The notes: generated by a model from the letters alone, not told the origin. Counted from the first letter of the stretch, positions 9,051 through 18,811 are shown. The stretch is 64,000 bases of DNA from Bosea sp. 124 (GCF_003046175.1 NZ_PZZM01000001.1:3489001-3553000); one strand, 5' to 3'. A program made the numbers and translations.

Positions 9051-10718
9051 CTACTCGGCCGGGACGAGATGCGGCTGGGTGGTCAGGTCTGCCTGGGGGG
9101 CGTCTGCCGTTCCGTGCCGGACAGTCATCCAGAGATTGAAAGCCATGATCAGCGCGCCGGTCAGGAACAGGGCGCCGCCGAGCGCGCGGATGACATAGAA
9201 GGGGTGCATCGCGGCGACCGTCTCGATGAACGAGTATTCGAGGAAGCCGAGCGAGGTGTAGGCGCGCCACATCAGGCCCTGGAGGATGCCGGAGACCCAC
9301 ATCGCCGAGATGTAGAGCACGATGCCGAGCGTCGAGATCCAGAAGTGCCAGTTGACCAGCTTGAGCGAGTACAGCTCCTTGCGGTTCCAGAGCCAGGGCA
9401 CGAGGCAGTAGATCGCGCCGAAGGAGATGTAGGCGACCCAGCCGAGCGCGCCGGAATGGACGTGGCCGATGGTCCAGTCCGTGTAGTGCGACAGCGAGTT
9501 GACCGCCTTGATCGACATTAGCGGACCCTCGAAGGTCGACATGCCGTAGAAGGCGAGCGAGACGACCATCAGGCGCAGCACGGGGTCGGTGCGCAGCTTG
9601 TCCCAGGCGCCGGACAGGGTCATGATTCCGTTGATCATGCCGCCCCAGGAGGGCATCCAGAGCATGATCGAGAAAGTCATGCCGAGCGTCTGCGCCCAGT
9701 CGGGCAGGGCGGTGTAGTGCAGATGGTGCGGGCCGGCCCAGATGTAGATGAAGATCAGCGCCCAGAAGTGGATGATCGAGAGCCGGTAGCTGTAGATCGG
9801 CCGGTTCGCGCGCTTGGGCACGAAATAATACATGATCGCGAGGAAGCCGGCGGTCAGGAAGAAGCCGACCGCGTTGTGGCCGTACCACCACTGGAACATC
9901 GCATCCTGCACGCCGGACCAGACGATGTAGGACTTCGGCGAGAGGATCGAGACCGGCAAGGCGAGGTTGTTGCCGAGGTGCAGCACCGCGATCGTCAGGA
10001 TGAAGGCGAGGTAGAACCAGTTCGCCACATAGATGTGCGGCTCCTTGCGCTTCGCTAGCGTCATCAGGAAGACCAGCAGATAGACGACCCAGACGATGGT
10101 CAGCCAGAGATCGGCATACCATTCCGGCTCGGCGTATTCCTTGCCCTGGGTGATGCCGAGCAGGTAGCCCGTGCCGGCGATGACGATGAAGAGGTTGTAG
10201 CCGAGGACCACGAACCAGGGCGACAGATCACCCGCGAGACGGGCACGCGAGGTGCGCTGCACGACATAAAAGGAGGTCGCGATCAGCACGTTGCCGCCGA
10301 AGGCGAAGATCACCGCCGAGGTGTGCAGCGGGCGCAGCCGGCCGAAATTGATCCAGGGCAAATCGAAATTCAGGATGGGGAAGGCGAGTTGCAGCGCGAT
10401 GATCAGGCCGACGGTGAAACCGGCGATGCCCCAGAACATCGAGGCGATGGTGCCGAATTTCACCGGGTCCATGTTGTAGTTGGGCCGGCCGTCGATCTCC
10501 TGCGGAGCCGGGACAGCGCCCGGCTTGAAGCACCGATTCGCGATCAGGAAGATCGAGGCCAGTGCCGCCGCCATGCCGACGAAGGCATGGAAGGCGTAAG
10601 CCGGGTGGTCCGTCATCGCCGCGATGAGGAGAAGCCCGAGGAAAGCAACCGCAGCCAGCAATATGCCGGCGACCTCGCCCGTCGTCGCGTGTCTGATCGG
10701 ATTGCCCGTCGTCGCCAT
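9051..10718 (-). CDS. ccoN: cytochrome c oxidase cbb3-type subunit I, CcoN
   Basis: Catalytic haem-copper oxidase subunit of 555 residues with many membrane spans. His132 in [10 protein letters not shown] is a haem b ligand. [24 protein letters not shown] and [10 protein letters not shown] carry the CuB, high-spin haem and remaining haem ligands. Together with CcoO and CcoP it reduces oxygen at low oxygen tension and pumps protons. An N-terminal extension with two extra spans (about 17-60) precedes the core. This is the first gene of the operon, under the FixK/FNR box at 10799. Confidence 0.97.
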   Translation of the reverse strand: MATTGNPIRHATTGEVAGILLAAVAFLGLLLIAAMTDHPAYAFHAFVGMAAALASIFLIANRCFKPGAVPAPQEIDGRPNYNMDPVKFGTIASMFWGIAGFTVGLIIALQLAFPILNFDLPWINFGRLRPLHTSAVIFAFGGNVLIATSFYVVQRTSRARLAGDLSPWFVVLGYNLFIVIAGTGYLLGITQGKEYAEPEWYADLWLTIVWVVYLLVFLMTLAKRKEPHIYVANWFYLAFILTIAVLHLGNNLALPVSILSPKSYIVWSGVQDAMFQWWYGHNAVGFFLTAGFLAIMYYFVPKRANRPIYSYRLSIIHFWALIFIYIWAGPHHLHYTALPDWAQTLGMTFSIMLWMPSWGGMINGIMTLSGAWDKLRTDPVLRLMVVSLAFYGMSTFEGPLMSIKAVNSLSHYTDWTIGHVHSGALGWVAYISFGAIYCLVPWLWNRKELYSLKLVNWHFWISTLGIVLYISAMWVSGILQGLMWRAYTSLGFLEYSFIETVAAMHPFYVIRALGGALFLTGALIMAFNLWMTVRHGTADAPQADLTTQPHLVPAE

Positions 10719-10798
10719 GCCCAGCCCCTGCTCGTCCCGCCGCGCTCTTTGCGCACGCCGTCAGAGGTCACGCTTAGCGGGCGCGACGCAGGAGGGCC

Positions 10799-10812
10799 TT
10801 GATTCAGGTCAA
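10799..10812 (-). promoter_or_regulatory. FixK/FNR-type box upstream of ccoN
   Basis: TTGATTCAGGTCAA is a perfect match to the TTGA-N6-TCAA palindrome bound by FixK, FNR and Anr proteins. It is centred about 87 bases upstream of the ccoN start, a sensible distance for activation at around -41 with a leader. The gap 10719-10915 holds no gene. The motif predicts induction of the oxidase operon under oxygen limitation. Confidence 0.85.
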
Positions 10813-10915
10813 GCAGGCCTGCGGCGGCGACTGCGCGAGCGGATTTCGAACTGCAGGGCCTGGCGACGGACGGTCGGAGGGGGCGCCCGGATGCAGGCCT
10901 CAGACCTCGAGATCC

Positions 10916-11881
10916 TCAGACCACGAGATCCTTGGCCGGGATCGGCTCGCCGCGCGAGACATGGGCGATGTTGGCGAACATGCGCGAGACGGTCGGCGCG
11001 AAGTTGTCGGCGGCCATCGCGGCGAGGTGCGGGGTGACGACGAGGTTGTCGAGCGTGAGCAGTTCGCTGTCGGCTGGCAGCGGCTCGACCGAGTAGACAT
11101 CCATTGCCGCTCCCGCGATTTCGCGGTTTCGCAGGGCGACGACGAGATCGCTCTCGTTGACGACGCCGCCGCGCGCGACATTGATCAGCACCGCGGTCTT
11201 CTTCATCGCGGCGAAGGCCTTCGTATCGATCAGGTCGGTGGTCTCCGGGGTCAGCGGACAGTGCAGCGAGACGATGTCGGCTTGCGCCAGAATCTCGGAC
11301 ATCGAGGCGTATTGGACGCCGAGCACCGCTTCCTCGGCTGCGCTGAGCGGCTGGCGTTTCGTATAGAGGATCGTGCAGCCGAATCCCTTCAGCAGCCTCG
11401 CCACGTTCTGGCCGATCGCGCCAAAGCCGACGATGCCGACCGTCTTGCCCGACAGCATGAAGGTGTCGCCCGGCAGATGCCCCGTGCTCCAGTGACCCTT
11501 CTTCAGTTCGGCATGGCCGTAGCCGATATAACGCAGCGCCGAGAGCATCAGCCCGAGCGCGAATTCGGCGACGGGGATTGCGTTGCTGCCCGTGGTGCGC
11601 GCGACCCTGATGCCGAGCTCCTTCGCCGTGGCGATGTCGATATTGTCGTAGCCGACGCCCCATTTGTGCAGCAGCTTGAGCTTCTTTGCCGCACGCAGAA
11701 CCTCGCCGGAGACGGCGACCTGGCCGGAGATGGCATAGTCCGCCTCCGCGATGATCTGCTTCATGTGCTCGTCGCCGCGTGCGGTGCCGTGGGTCAGCAC
11801 GAAGCCGGGCGGTAGCAGCGCGCGCAGCCTGTCGGCGCGCTCGGGGCTGGTCAGGTCGAGGAGGCAGATGGTCTCGGTCAT
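10916..11881 (-). CDS. D-2-hydroxyacid dehydrogenase (NAD-dependent, SerA-like)
   Basis: Protein of 321 residues in the D-isomer-specific 2-hydroxyacid dehydrogenase family. The nucleotide motif GFGAIG is at 152-157. The catalytic residues are Arg237 (NVARGG), Glu266 (YSVEP) and His285 (TPHLAA). It lacks the C-terminal ACT region of biosynthetic phosphoglycerate dehydrogenases, so a catabolic or broad 2-ketoacid reductase role is likelier than serine synthesis. It is the last gene of the minus-strand operon starting at 17901 and lies 35 bases after the gamma-glutamyltransferase gene. Confidence 0.88.
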   Translation of the reverse strand: MTETICLLDLTSPERADRLRALLPPGFVLTHGTARGDEHMKQIIAEADYAISGQVAVSGEVLRAAKKLKLLHKWGVGYDNIDIATAKELGIRVARTTGSNAIPVAEFALGLMLSALRYIGYGHAELKKGHWSTGHLPGDTFMLSGKTVGIVGFGAIGQNVARLLKGFGCTILYTKRQPLSAAEEAVLGVQYASMSEILAQADIVSLHCPLTPETTDLIDTKAFAAMKKTAVLINVARGGVVNESDLVVALRNREIAGAAMDVYSVEPLPADSELLTLDNLVVTPHLAAMAADNFAPTVSRMFANIAHVSRGEPIPAKDLVV

Positions 11882-11916
11882 GGAGCGGTCCGTATCTGGC
11901 AGGGATCAGCAGAAAA

Positions 11917-13593
11917 TCAGATGGTGAAGCGGGCGCCGACCCGGGCGAGGCCGCCCGAGATGGCGACGGGCGTGCCGTCGGCGCGCCAGCAGGCGGCGCC
12001 GGTCAGGGTGCCGTCCTCGTTGAAGCGGATCGCGTTCATGCCGCCGGCGATGCGGGGCATCCGGAGGATGCGGTGGCCACGCGCCCTGAGCGCTTCGGCG
12101 ACCGGCTCGGGGAAGGCCTCCTCCAGTTCCAGCACGCCGCCTTCCGTCCAGATGCGCGGCGCCTCGACTGCCTCCTGCAAACTCATGCCGTGGTCGATCA
12201 GGTTGACGATCGCCTGCAGGGCGGAGGGGAAGATGCGCAGCCCGCCGGGCAGGCCTAGCGCGAAGGCGAGCTTGCCGTCCTTCAGCACGATCATCGGCGC
12301 CATCGAGGTGAAGACGCGCTTGCCCGGTGCGATCGAGAGCGCGCGGCCGGGATGGGGATCGAAATTGAACATGTAGTTATTGGTCAGCATCCCGGTGCCG
12401 GGGATCTGGGTGCAGGCGCCGAACAGGCCGTTGATGGTCTGTGTCGCGGTGACGACGTTGCCATCGGAATCCGCGACGGTGACATGGGTCGTGTCGGCTG
12501 ATTCGCCGCCCGAGAGGCCGGCCTTCCAGTCCTGCGCCCTGTCCAGCTTGATGAGCGCCCGGCGCTCGGCCGCATAGGCCTTGTCGATCAGCCGCGCGAC
12601 CGGAACCTCGACGAAGGCCGGGTCTGCGGTCGCGACAGCGCGGTCGGCGAAGGCGATCTTGAGTGCCTCCGCCAGCAGGTGGATAGCGTCGGGCGAACCG
12701 AAGCCGAGCGGGCCGATGTCGTAGCCCTCGAGGATATTGAGCATCTGCGCGATATGGACGCCGGAGGATGACGGCGGTGGCGGGCCGACGATCTCGTGGC
12801 CGCGATAGCTTCCCCGCACCGGCTCGCGCGTCTCGACCTTGTAGGCCGCGAGATCGTCGGGGCCGATGAGCCCGCCCTTCGCCGCCATGAATTCCGTCAG
12901 CGCCTTGCCGAGCGGGCCGTCATAGAGCGCGGTCGGCCCCATCTCCGCGATCAGGCGCAGGCTGGCGGCGTAGTCCGGCTGGACCAGGCGGGCGCCGGCG
13001 GCCATCGCCTTGCCCTCCGGCAGCAGCAGTGCCGAAAGACCGGGATCGCGGGCGAGATCGGTGGCATTGTCGGCGATGCAGTTCGAGAGATAGGGCGTGA
13101 CGACGAAGCCGCGTTCGGCGAGCGCGATCGCGGGCTGCAGCACTTCTGCGAGCCGCAGCGTGCCGAAGCGGGCGAGCGCCTCGCACCAGCCGGCGAGCGC
13201 GCCCGGTACCGCGACCGCCTTGGGGCCGACGACGTTCTCACGGTCGCGGACATCGCGCTGCTTGCCAATCTCGTCGGAGAGGCAGTCATACATGTCGGCG
13301 GTTGCCCGCAGCGGGGCGGTCGAGAGCCCGTCGAGCACGACATGGCGGCCGTCAGTCATGCGGATATGGGCGACGCCGCCGCCGAGGATGCCGACCATCA
13401 TCGGCTCGACCACCGTCAGGGCGAAAAGCGCGGCGACCGCCGCATCGACCGCATTGCCGCCGACGAGCAACATCTGCGAGCCCGCGGCGGAGGCGAGCGG
13501 ATGATTGGTCACGACCATGCCGCGCGAGCCGGTCGCGGGGCGCTTCTCGCAGGTGAAAGAGGTCACGCGGGGAGCGGGAGGGACGGTGTTCAT
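11917..13593 (-). CDS. gamma-glutamyltransferase family protein
   Basis: N-terminal-nucleophile hydrolase of 558 residues. DTTHVTVAD at about 367-375 gives Thr368 as the predicted autoprocessing site and nucleophile. PPPPSSSG (271-278) and GTGMLTNN are also conserved GGT segments. No signal peptide is visible, so it should act in the cytoplasm, unlike E. coli GGT. I chose the ATG at 13593; upstream residues in frame are atypical. It lies 127 bases downstream of a creatininase-family gene in an importer operon, which suggests cleavage of an imported gamma-glutamyl or related amide compound. Confidence 0.9.
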   Translation of the reverse strand: MNTVPPAPRVTSFTCEKRPATGSRGMVVTNHPLASAAGSQMLLVGGNAVDAAVAALFALTVVEPMMVGILGGGVAHIRMTDGRHVVLDGLSTAPLRATADMYDCLSDEIGKQRDVRDRENVVGPKAVAVPGALAGWCEALARFGTLRLAEVLQPAIALAERGFVVTPYLSNCIADNATDLARDPGLSALLLPEGKAMAAGARLVQPDYAASLRLIAEMGPTALYDGPLGKALTEFMAAKGGLIGPDDLAAYKVETREPVRGSYRGHEIVGPPPPSSSGVHIAQMLNILEGYDIGPLGFGSPDAIHLLAEALKIAFADRAVATADPAFVEVPVARLIDKAYAAERRALIKLDRAQDWKAGLSGGESADTTHVTVADSDGNVVTATQTINGLFGACTQIPGTGMLTNNYMFNFDPHPGRALSIAPGKRVFTSMAPMIVLKDGKLAFALGLPGGLRIFPSALQAIVNLIDHGMSLQEAVEAPRIWTEGGVLELEEAFPEPVAEALRARGHRILRMPRIAGGMNAIRFNEDGTLTGAACWRADGTPVAISGGLARVGARFTI

Positions 13594-13720
13594 GGCGGGG
13601 ATGCTTTCGGAGCGATGGCAAGCGGCGCCATCATCATCCGTCCTTGCAATGGAGGGGAGGGCCGCCGCGACATGGCGCGGCGGCATTGTCGTCAGGCTGG
13701 GATGGTCAGGCCGGGTTTCG

Positions 13721-14548
13721 TCAGGCTTCGACCTTGCTGGCGAAATGCGTGATGAAGCGGGCGCAGATGTCGGTCAGCTTCTCGGTCAGCGCGACGCCCG
13801 TCTCGGCCGAACACAGGCGCGGATCGCCCTTGGCGACGCCGAGATTATAGGTCTCGTCGTATTCGTTGGGCATCGCGACCTCGTGTCCCTCGAAGCTGGC
13901 GAGGCCGAGTCCCGTGAACGGCAGGTCGAGCACAGGGTCCCGCTTCAGCGGCTTGCCGTCGGGGATCAGGTCCTTGCGGATCAGCTCCGGGAAGAGGTGC
14001 AGGCCGATCGAGGTCAGCGGGTCGGAGCCGTGCCCCGCGACGGCCGCAGCCTTGTCGGCACCGCCGAGCACGCCGGGCAGCAGTCCGTAGCCGATGCGCC
14101 AGAGATAGAGGCTCGGAAGCACGATCTGCTCGCGCAAATAGAGTTCGCGGGCGACCTCCGAGATCGGGCCGACATTGCCGCCATGGCCGTTGATGACGAT
14201 GATCCGGGTCAAGCCGTTGCGATGCAGCGAGTCGACCATCTCCGCGATGACGGTCGTGAGCGTCGCCTGCGAGATGGCGATGCCGCCGATCATCGAGCCG
14301 AACCAGTCGGCGCCGCCGAAGGGCAGGACGGGCGCGACCAGCGTGCGGGTGCCGGCCTTGCTGGCGCGGATTGCAGCCAGCTCGGCGATCTTCTCGGCCA
14401 GCAGATAGTCGCCCATCGGGGCATGCGGGCCCTGGTCCTCCTGGCTGCCCATCGGCAGCAGGATCACGGGATTATCCTTGTAGATCTCGCGGGCCTCGCC
14501 CCCGGTGATCGTGCCCATATGGACGAGGGGATCGGTCTTGGCAGCCAT
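13721..14548 (-). CDS. creatininase family protein (metal-dependent amidohydrolase)
   Basis: Protein of 275 residues with the creatininase-fold metal motifs: GSQEDQGPHAPMGD (Glu37, His42, Asp47), INGHGGN (His122) and FEGHEVAMP near the end. Family members open cyclic amides such as creatinine or act on other C-N bonds with two divalent metals; the substrate cannot be read from sequence. The start at 14548 follows permease 14584-15387 by 35 bases. Co-transcription with a peptide importer and a gamma-glutamyltransferase points to degradation of an imported amide. Confidence 0.87.
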   Translation of the reverse strand: MAAKTDPLVHMGTITGGEAREIYKDNPVILLPMGSQEDQGPHAPMGDYLLAEKIAELAAIRASKAGTRTLVAPVLPFGGADWFGSMIGGIAISQATLTTVIAEMVDSLHRNGLTRIIVINGHGGNVGPISEVARELYLREQIVLPSLYLWRIGYGLLPGVLGGADKAAAVAGHGSDPLTSIGLHLFPELIRKDLIPDGKPLKRDPVLDLPFTGLGLASFEGHEVAMPNEYDETYNLGVAKGDPRLCSAETGVALTEKLTDICARFITHFASKVEA

Positions 14549-14583
14549 GGGCTTGGTCCTTGCTGGTTTGGATGATGTGAAGA

Positions 14584-15387
14584 TCAGCGGCCGGCGGTGC
14601 GCGGATCGAGGGCGTCGCGCAAGCCGTCGCAGAGCAGGTTCATGGCGAGGATGGTCAAGGTCAGCGCCGCACAGGGCCAGACCAGCAGCAGCGGCGCCTG
14701 CTCCATCGTGGCGCGGGCGCCGCGGATCATCAGCCCCCAGGACGGAGCCGGCGGCACAACGCCGAGGCCGAGAAAGGAGAGGCCGCTCTCCAGTACGACC
14801 GCCGCGGCGACCGCGAGCGAAAGCTGAACCAGAATCGGCCCGGCGATGTTGGGCAGCACGGTGCGCAGAAGCAGGTACCAGGGCGGGGCGCCGAGCGCGC
14901 GCGTCGCCTCGACATAGTCGCGCCCCTTCACCGAGAGCACTTCGGCATGGGTGACGCGGGCGAAGCCCGGCAGATAGAGCACCGAGAGGACGAGGATCAG
15001 CGTCGCCGCGCCCGGCCCCAGCAGCGTCACGACCAGCAATGCGAGCAACACGGGCGGGAAGCAGAGCACCACGTCCATGCTGCGCACCGACAGGAAGGCC
15101 GCCGCGCCCTTGCCCCAGCCGCCGATCAGCCCGAGCAGAACGCCGACGGTGCCCGCGACCAGCGCCGAGGCGAAGGCAACGCTCAGGCTCGTCCGGGCCC
15201 CCCAGACCAACCGCGAGAACACGTCGCGGCCGAACTCGTCGCGACCGAGCCATGAGCCCGACATCGGCCCGGCGAGCCGGTTGGCGACATCCTGCCGAAC
15301 GGGATCGGGCAGCGGAAAGAGCGGCGCGCAGAGCGCGGCCAGCACGATCAGGGCGACGAAGCCGCCGGGAAGCCAGAGCCGTTTCAT
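14584..15387 (-). CDS. peptide-type ABC transporter permease (DppC-like)
   Basis: Inner-membrane permease of 267 residues with about six spans and the inner-membrane coupling loop ATRALGAPPWYLLLRTVLPN. An N-terminal GRDEFGRDVFSRLVWG stretch is typical of DppC/OppC. It should pair with the DppB-like permease encoded 13 bases upstream. No ATP-binding subunit is encoded in the operon. Confidence 0.92.
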   Translation of the reverse strand: MKRLWLPGGFVALIVLAALCAPLFPLPDPVRQDVANRLAGPMSGSWLGRDEFGRDVFSRLVWGARTSLSVAFASALVAGTVGVLLGLIGGWGKGAAAFLSVRSMDVVLCFPPVLLALLVVTLLGPGAATLILVLSVLYLPGFARVTHAEVLSVKGRDYVEATRALGAPPWYLLLRTVLPNIAGPILVQLSLAVAAAVVLESGLSFLGLGVVPPAPSWGLMIRGARATMEQAPLLLVWPCAALTLTILAMNLLCDGLRDALDPRTAGR

Positions 15388-15400
15388 GAGTGGGCGCCCC

Positions 15401-16357
15401 TCATGAGTGAACCACCCTTGGATCGAGCGCCGCGTGGATCACCTCGACGGCGAGATTGATCAGCAGGAACAGCACCGAGATCGTCAGCACGATGCCGACC
15501 ACCATCGGATAGTCGCGACCCTCGACCGCGCGCAGTAGCGGCGTCGACATGCCCGGCCAGTTGAAGACGTATTCGACCAGAACCGTGCCGCCGAGCAGCG
15601 TGCCCATATGCAGGCCGAGCACGGTGACGACCGGGTTCAGCGCGTTGCGCAGCACATGCACGAAGATCACGCGGTTGGGCGAGAGGCCCTTGGCGCGGGC
15701 GGTGCGGACATAGTCGTTCGCGAGCGCGTCCAGCATCGCCGCCCGCGTCATCCGGAACAGCACGGCGGCGAGCCCCTTGGCGATGGCGATGGCGGGCAGG
15801 GTCAGGAGTTTGAGATGCTGCGCCGGGTCCTGTGAGAAGGCGACGAAGCCGCCGGCCGGCATGATCCGCAGCGTCTGGGCGAAGAGCAGGACCAGCAGCG
15901 TGCCGACGACGAAGACAGGCACGGCTAGAAGCAGGGCGGTGACGCCCGAGGCGATGCGGTCGAATCGTCCGCCGCGGTCGAGCGCGGCATAGACCCCGGC
16001 CGGCCCCCCGACGACGATGGCGAGCACGGTTCCGGCCGCGATCAGCTCCAGCGTGCGCGGCAGCCGCAGCGCGATCTCGCTCAGGACCGGATAGTCGTCG
16101 ACCAGCGAGGTGCCGAGGTTGCCGCGCAGCAGCCCACCGAGAAAGGCGGCGTATTGTACGAGGATCGGCCGGTCGAGGCCGAGCTTCTCGCGCAGTTCGG
16201 CCACGGAAGCCGGGTCCGGCGAGATGCCGCCGGTCGAGAGCAGGAGTTCGGCGGGGTCTCCCGGGACCATGTGCAGCGCCAGGAAAACGATGGTCGCGAC
16301 GAGCCAGGCGAGGCAAATCACCGTCGCCAGCTTGCGCGCAAGCCAGGCGGCGCTCAT
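15401..16357 (-). CDS. peptide-type ABC transporter permease (DppB-like)
   Basis: Inner-membrane permease of 318 residues with an N-terminal span, the LVDDYPVLSEIALRLPRTLE segment of DppB proteins and the coupling loop TARAKGLSPNRVIFVHVLRN. Its ATG overlaps the stop of the upstream SBP gene by 4 bases, so translation is probably coupled. It should form the translocation pore with 14584-15387. Confidence 0.93.
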   Translation of the reverse strand: MSAAWLARKLATVICLAWLVATIVFLALHMVPGDPAELLLSTGGISPDPASVAELREKLGLDRPILVQYAAFLGGLLRGNLGTSLVDDYPVLSEIALRLPRTLELIAAGTVLAIVVGGPAGVYAALDRGGRFDRIASGVTALLLAVPVFVVGTLLVLLFAQTLRIMPAGGFVAFSQDPAQHLKLLTLPAIAIAKGLAAVLFRMTRAAMLDALANDYVRTARAKGLSPNRVIFVHVLRNALNPVVTVLGLHMGTLLGGTVLVEYVFNWPGMSTPLLRAVEGRDYPMVVGIVLTISVLFLLINLAVEVIHAALDPRVVHS

Positions 16358-17901
16358 CCGAAATAGGTCTCTTCGAGCATGTTGCCGGACGAGTTCGAGA
16401 GTGCGCCCGGCAGGTTGGTGAAGCCCATCACGCCCTTGTCCATGCCATAGCCCTGCGAGCGCCAGGCGAGGCCGACGAGCGGCACCTCCTCAAGGGCGGC
16501 GCGCTGCATCTCCTTGTAGATCTCGACGCGCTTGGCCTGGTCGAATTCGGCGCGGCCCTTGGCCAGTGCTGCAATGGTGCGGGGCGCATCGACCTTGAAG
16601 GAGCGGCCATGGCTCGGCGAGAGCGTGGTATCGAGCACGACCGTCAAACCGTCGGGATCGTTGTTGTCCGACGAGACGCCGTGGATCGCCATGTCGTACT
16701 GGCCGCGCGAGCCGCGCGAGACCCGTGTCGACCAGTCGGGCAATTGCAGTTCGCACTGGATGCCGATGGCGGCAAGATGCTGCTGGACGATCTCGGCGGT
16801 GTCCTTGTGCATACCGAACTGGGCGGTGGCGAGCAGCGTGGTCTGGAAGCCATTGCCGAAGCCGGCCTCGGTCAGCAGCGCCTTGGCGCGGGCGGGGTCG
16901 TAGTTCCAGCCATGGGCGAGCTCCTTGTCCCACCAGGGCGTGCCCTCGACGATGGGCAGGCCTTCGAGCGGCTTGCCGCGGCCGAAGAAAGCGACCTTGA
17001 CGATGTCGTCGCGCCTGACGGCATGGGCGACGGCGCGGCGCACGCGGGGGTCGTTGAAGGGCGGCTTCGAGCCGTTGAAGAGCACGTCCATGAACGGCCC
17101 CTCCTGGTTGTCGAGCTTCAGGCGCGGGTTGGATTCGACCGCGTCCATCGACTGCCACGGGACGTATTCGATCATGTCGACATCGCCCGATTGCAGCGCG
17201 GCATAGCGCAGATTCTCGTCGGCATAGGCGACGAACTTGATGCCCTTCAGCTTCGGAAAGCCGGGCTTGTAGAACTTGTCGAAGGCGGCGATCTCGACGG
17301 ACGTACCGCGCTCCTGCCCGACGAGCCGGAACGGGCCGGCGCCGATCCAATCTGTCGGCGTCGATTTCCGCGACAGGATGAAGGTGTTGTAGTTGCCGAA
17401 CCAGCTCGGCAGAGTCGCTTGCGGGGTCTTCGTCACCAGCCGGATCGTGGCCGGGTCGGGCATGTCGATACGGACGACCTCCTGGAACTGCGTGCGCATA
17501 TAGGCGGTCGATTTCTCGCCTGCGATCTGCTCGATCGACCATTTGACGTCCTCGGCCGTGACCGGGTCGCCATTGTGGAAGAGGCAGCCAGGCCGGAGCT
17601 TGAAGACCCAGGCGCCGTCGCCGTCGAGCGACCAGGACGTCGCCAGCTCTCCGCGCAACTCGCCGTTCGGGCCGTAGGAGACGAGGCTGCGGTGGATCAG
17701 CATCTTGACCGTGCCGGCCGAGGCTCCGGTCGAGACCCAGGGCTGGAGGTTCGGCGGGAAGGCCGAGAGCCCGTAGCGCAGGATGCCGCTGGCGCGCTGG
17801 GCACGGGCAGGGCTGGAAAGAATGGGCAGCGTCGCGAACGGGGCAGCCAGGCCGGCTGCGAGCACGGTGCGGCGTGAGATCGTCAGGCGTGAGTCCGTCA
17901 T
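16354..17901 (-). CDS. peptide-type ABC transporter substrate-binding protein (SBP family 5)
   Basis: Periplasmic binding protein of 515 residues. The N-terminus has a Tat-like SRRTVLAAG and a hydrophobic stretch, with likely cleavage after SPARA (about 35). The family 5 scaffold is recognisable from GVTF-like RPGCLFHNGDPVTAEDVKWS and from DPRVRRAVAHAV. I chose the ATG at 17901 because the signal peptide begins there. It is the first gene of an operon with two permeases, creatininase, GGT and hydroxyacid dehydrogenase. The ligand is unknown; a gamma-glutamyl peptide or cyclic amide is an inference from the enzymes. Confidence 0.92.
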   Translation of the reverse strand: MTDSRLTISRRTVLAAGLAAPFATLPILSSPARAQRASGILRYGLSAFPPNLQPWVSTGASAGTVKMLIHRSLVSYGPNGELRGELATSWSLDGDGAWVFKLRPGCLFHNGDPVTAEDVKWSIEQIAGEKSTAYMRTQFQEVVRIDMPDPATIRLVTKTPQATLPSWFGNYNTFILSRKSTPTDWIGAGPFRLVGQERGTSVEIAAFDKFYKPGFPKLKGIKFVAYADENLRYAALQSGDVDMIEYVPWQSMDAVESNPRLKLDNQEGPFMDVLFNGSKPPFNDPRVRRAVAHAVRRDDIVKVAFFGRGKPLEGLPIVEGTPWWDKELAHGWNYDPARAKALLTEAGFGNGFQTTLLATAQFGMHKDTAEIVQQHLAAIGIQCELQLPDWSTRVSRGSRGQYDMAIHGVSSDNNDPDGLTVVLDTTLSPSHGRSFKVDAPRTIAALAKGRAEFDQAKRVEIYKEMQRAALEEVPLVGLAWRSQGYGMDKGVMGFTNLPGALSNSSGNMLEETYFG

Positions 17902-18028
17902 CGGCTTTCTCCTCGCTGTCGTCGTTTCGCCGATGCGCTTGATGCGTCTGTCCGGCGTCCCCGTTCTGGCAAGAAGAGCGCCATTCGTGTCCGGTTGCCA
18001 GTCCCTCGGCGCATGCGCGTCATGCGCC

Positions 18029-18038
18029 GTGTATACGT
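18029..18038. promoter_or_regulatory. candidate GntR/FCD operator with GTATAC core
   Basis: The divergent gap 17902-18109 contains the palindromic core GTATAC at 18031-18036, in GTGTATACGT. FCD-type GntR regulators often bind short TnGTnnnACnA or GTATAC-centred palindromes. The site lies about 74 bases from the regulator start and 130 from the SBP start, so it could control both. A six-base palindrome is weak evidence alone. Confidence 0.25.
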
Positions 18039-18109
18039 GGTGGATTTTTGATGTCGGCACAGGAAAGGCCTAGACTGAAACCGGATATCAAGACTGGAGG
18101 CTGGCAGCG

Positions 18110-18811
18110 GTGAATGTGATGATGCCGGTCGCGGCGCAGGAAGCAGAACGGGGTCCGGCGCGGGAACGCGTCTACGCCTATGTCCGCGAGCAGATTCTGC
18201 GCGGTGTCTTCGCGGGCGGTTCCTTCATCGAGGAGGAAGAGATTTCGTCTGCCATGGGCGTCTCACGCACGCCGGTGCGGGAGGCCTTCCACCGCCTGGA
18301 GGCCGAGCGCTTCATCGATCTGCTGCCGCGCCGCGGCGCACTCGTCCGGCAGGTCACGGCACAGGAGCTCGCCGATCTCTACGAGACGCGGCGGATGATC
18401 GAGGGCTATGCGATCGCCCGCATCTGCCGCGAGAAGATCGTGCTGCCGGCGAGCATGGAGGCGATCCTCGACCGCATGGACGAGATCGCGGGGGCCGACC
18501 ATTTCGCCCGCGTCGAGCTCAACCGCGAGTTTCATTTCGTCATGGTTCGGGCGCTCGGCAATGAGGTGCTCTCGGAACTCTACCAGTCGCTGGGCGCGCG
18601 CCAGCAGCGCGTGGCGATGCGCGCGCTCGCGGCCGATCCCGGCCGGATCGAACGCATTCGCCGCGAGCACCGCGATTTTCTGGCCGCCCTGCGCGAACAT
18701 GACGAGGTCCGTTCCCGCGCCGTGCTCGAGGAGCATCTGCGCCCGGTCACGGGGGTGCTCTCGCGGCTGCCGGGCTATGTGCTGACCGGTGAGGCCGACG
18801 CGGTGGCGTGA
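18110..18811 (+). CDS. GntR family transcriptional regulator (FCD type)
   Basis: Regulator of 233 residues. The winged-helix domain occupies about 18-85 (EISSAMGVSRTPVREAFHRL is the recognition region). A helical FCD domain follows with metal- or ligand-site residues in NREFHF, REHRDF and EEHLRP. The start shown is a GTG; an ATG at 18119 is an alternative. It is transcribed away from the SBP-permease-creatininase-GGT operon and is the natural candidate for its ligand-responsive control. Confidence 0.9.
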   Translation: MNVMMPVAAQEAERGPARERVYAYVREQILRGVFAGGSFIEEEEISSAMGVSRTPVREAFHRLEAERFIDLLPRRGALVRQVTAQELADLYETRRMIEGYAIARICREKIVLPASMEAILDRMDEIAGADHFARVELNREFHFVMVRALGNEVLSELYQSLGARQQRVAMRALAADPGRIERIRREHRDFLAALREHDEVRSRAVLEEHLRPVTGVLSRLPGYVLTGEADAVA

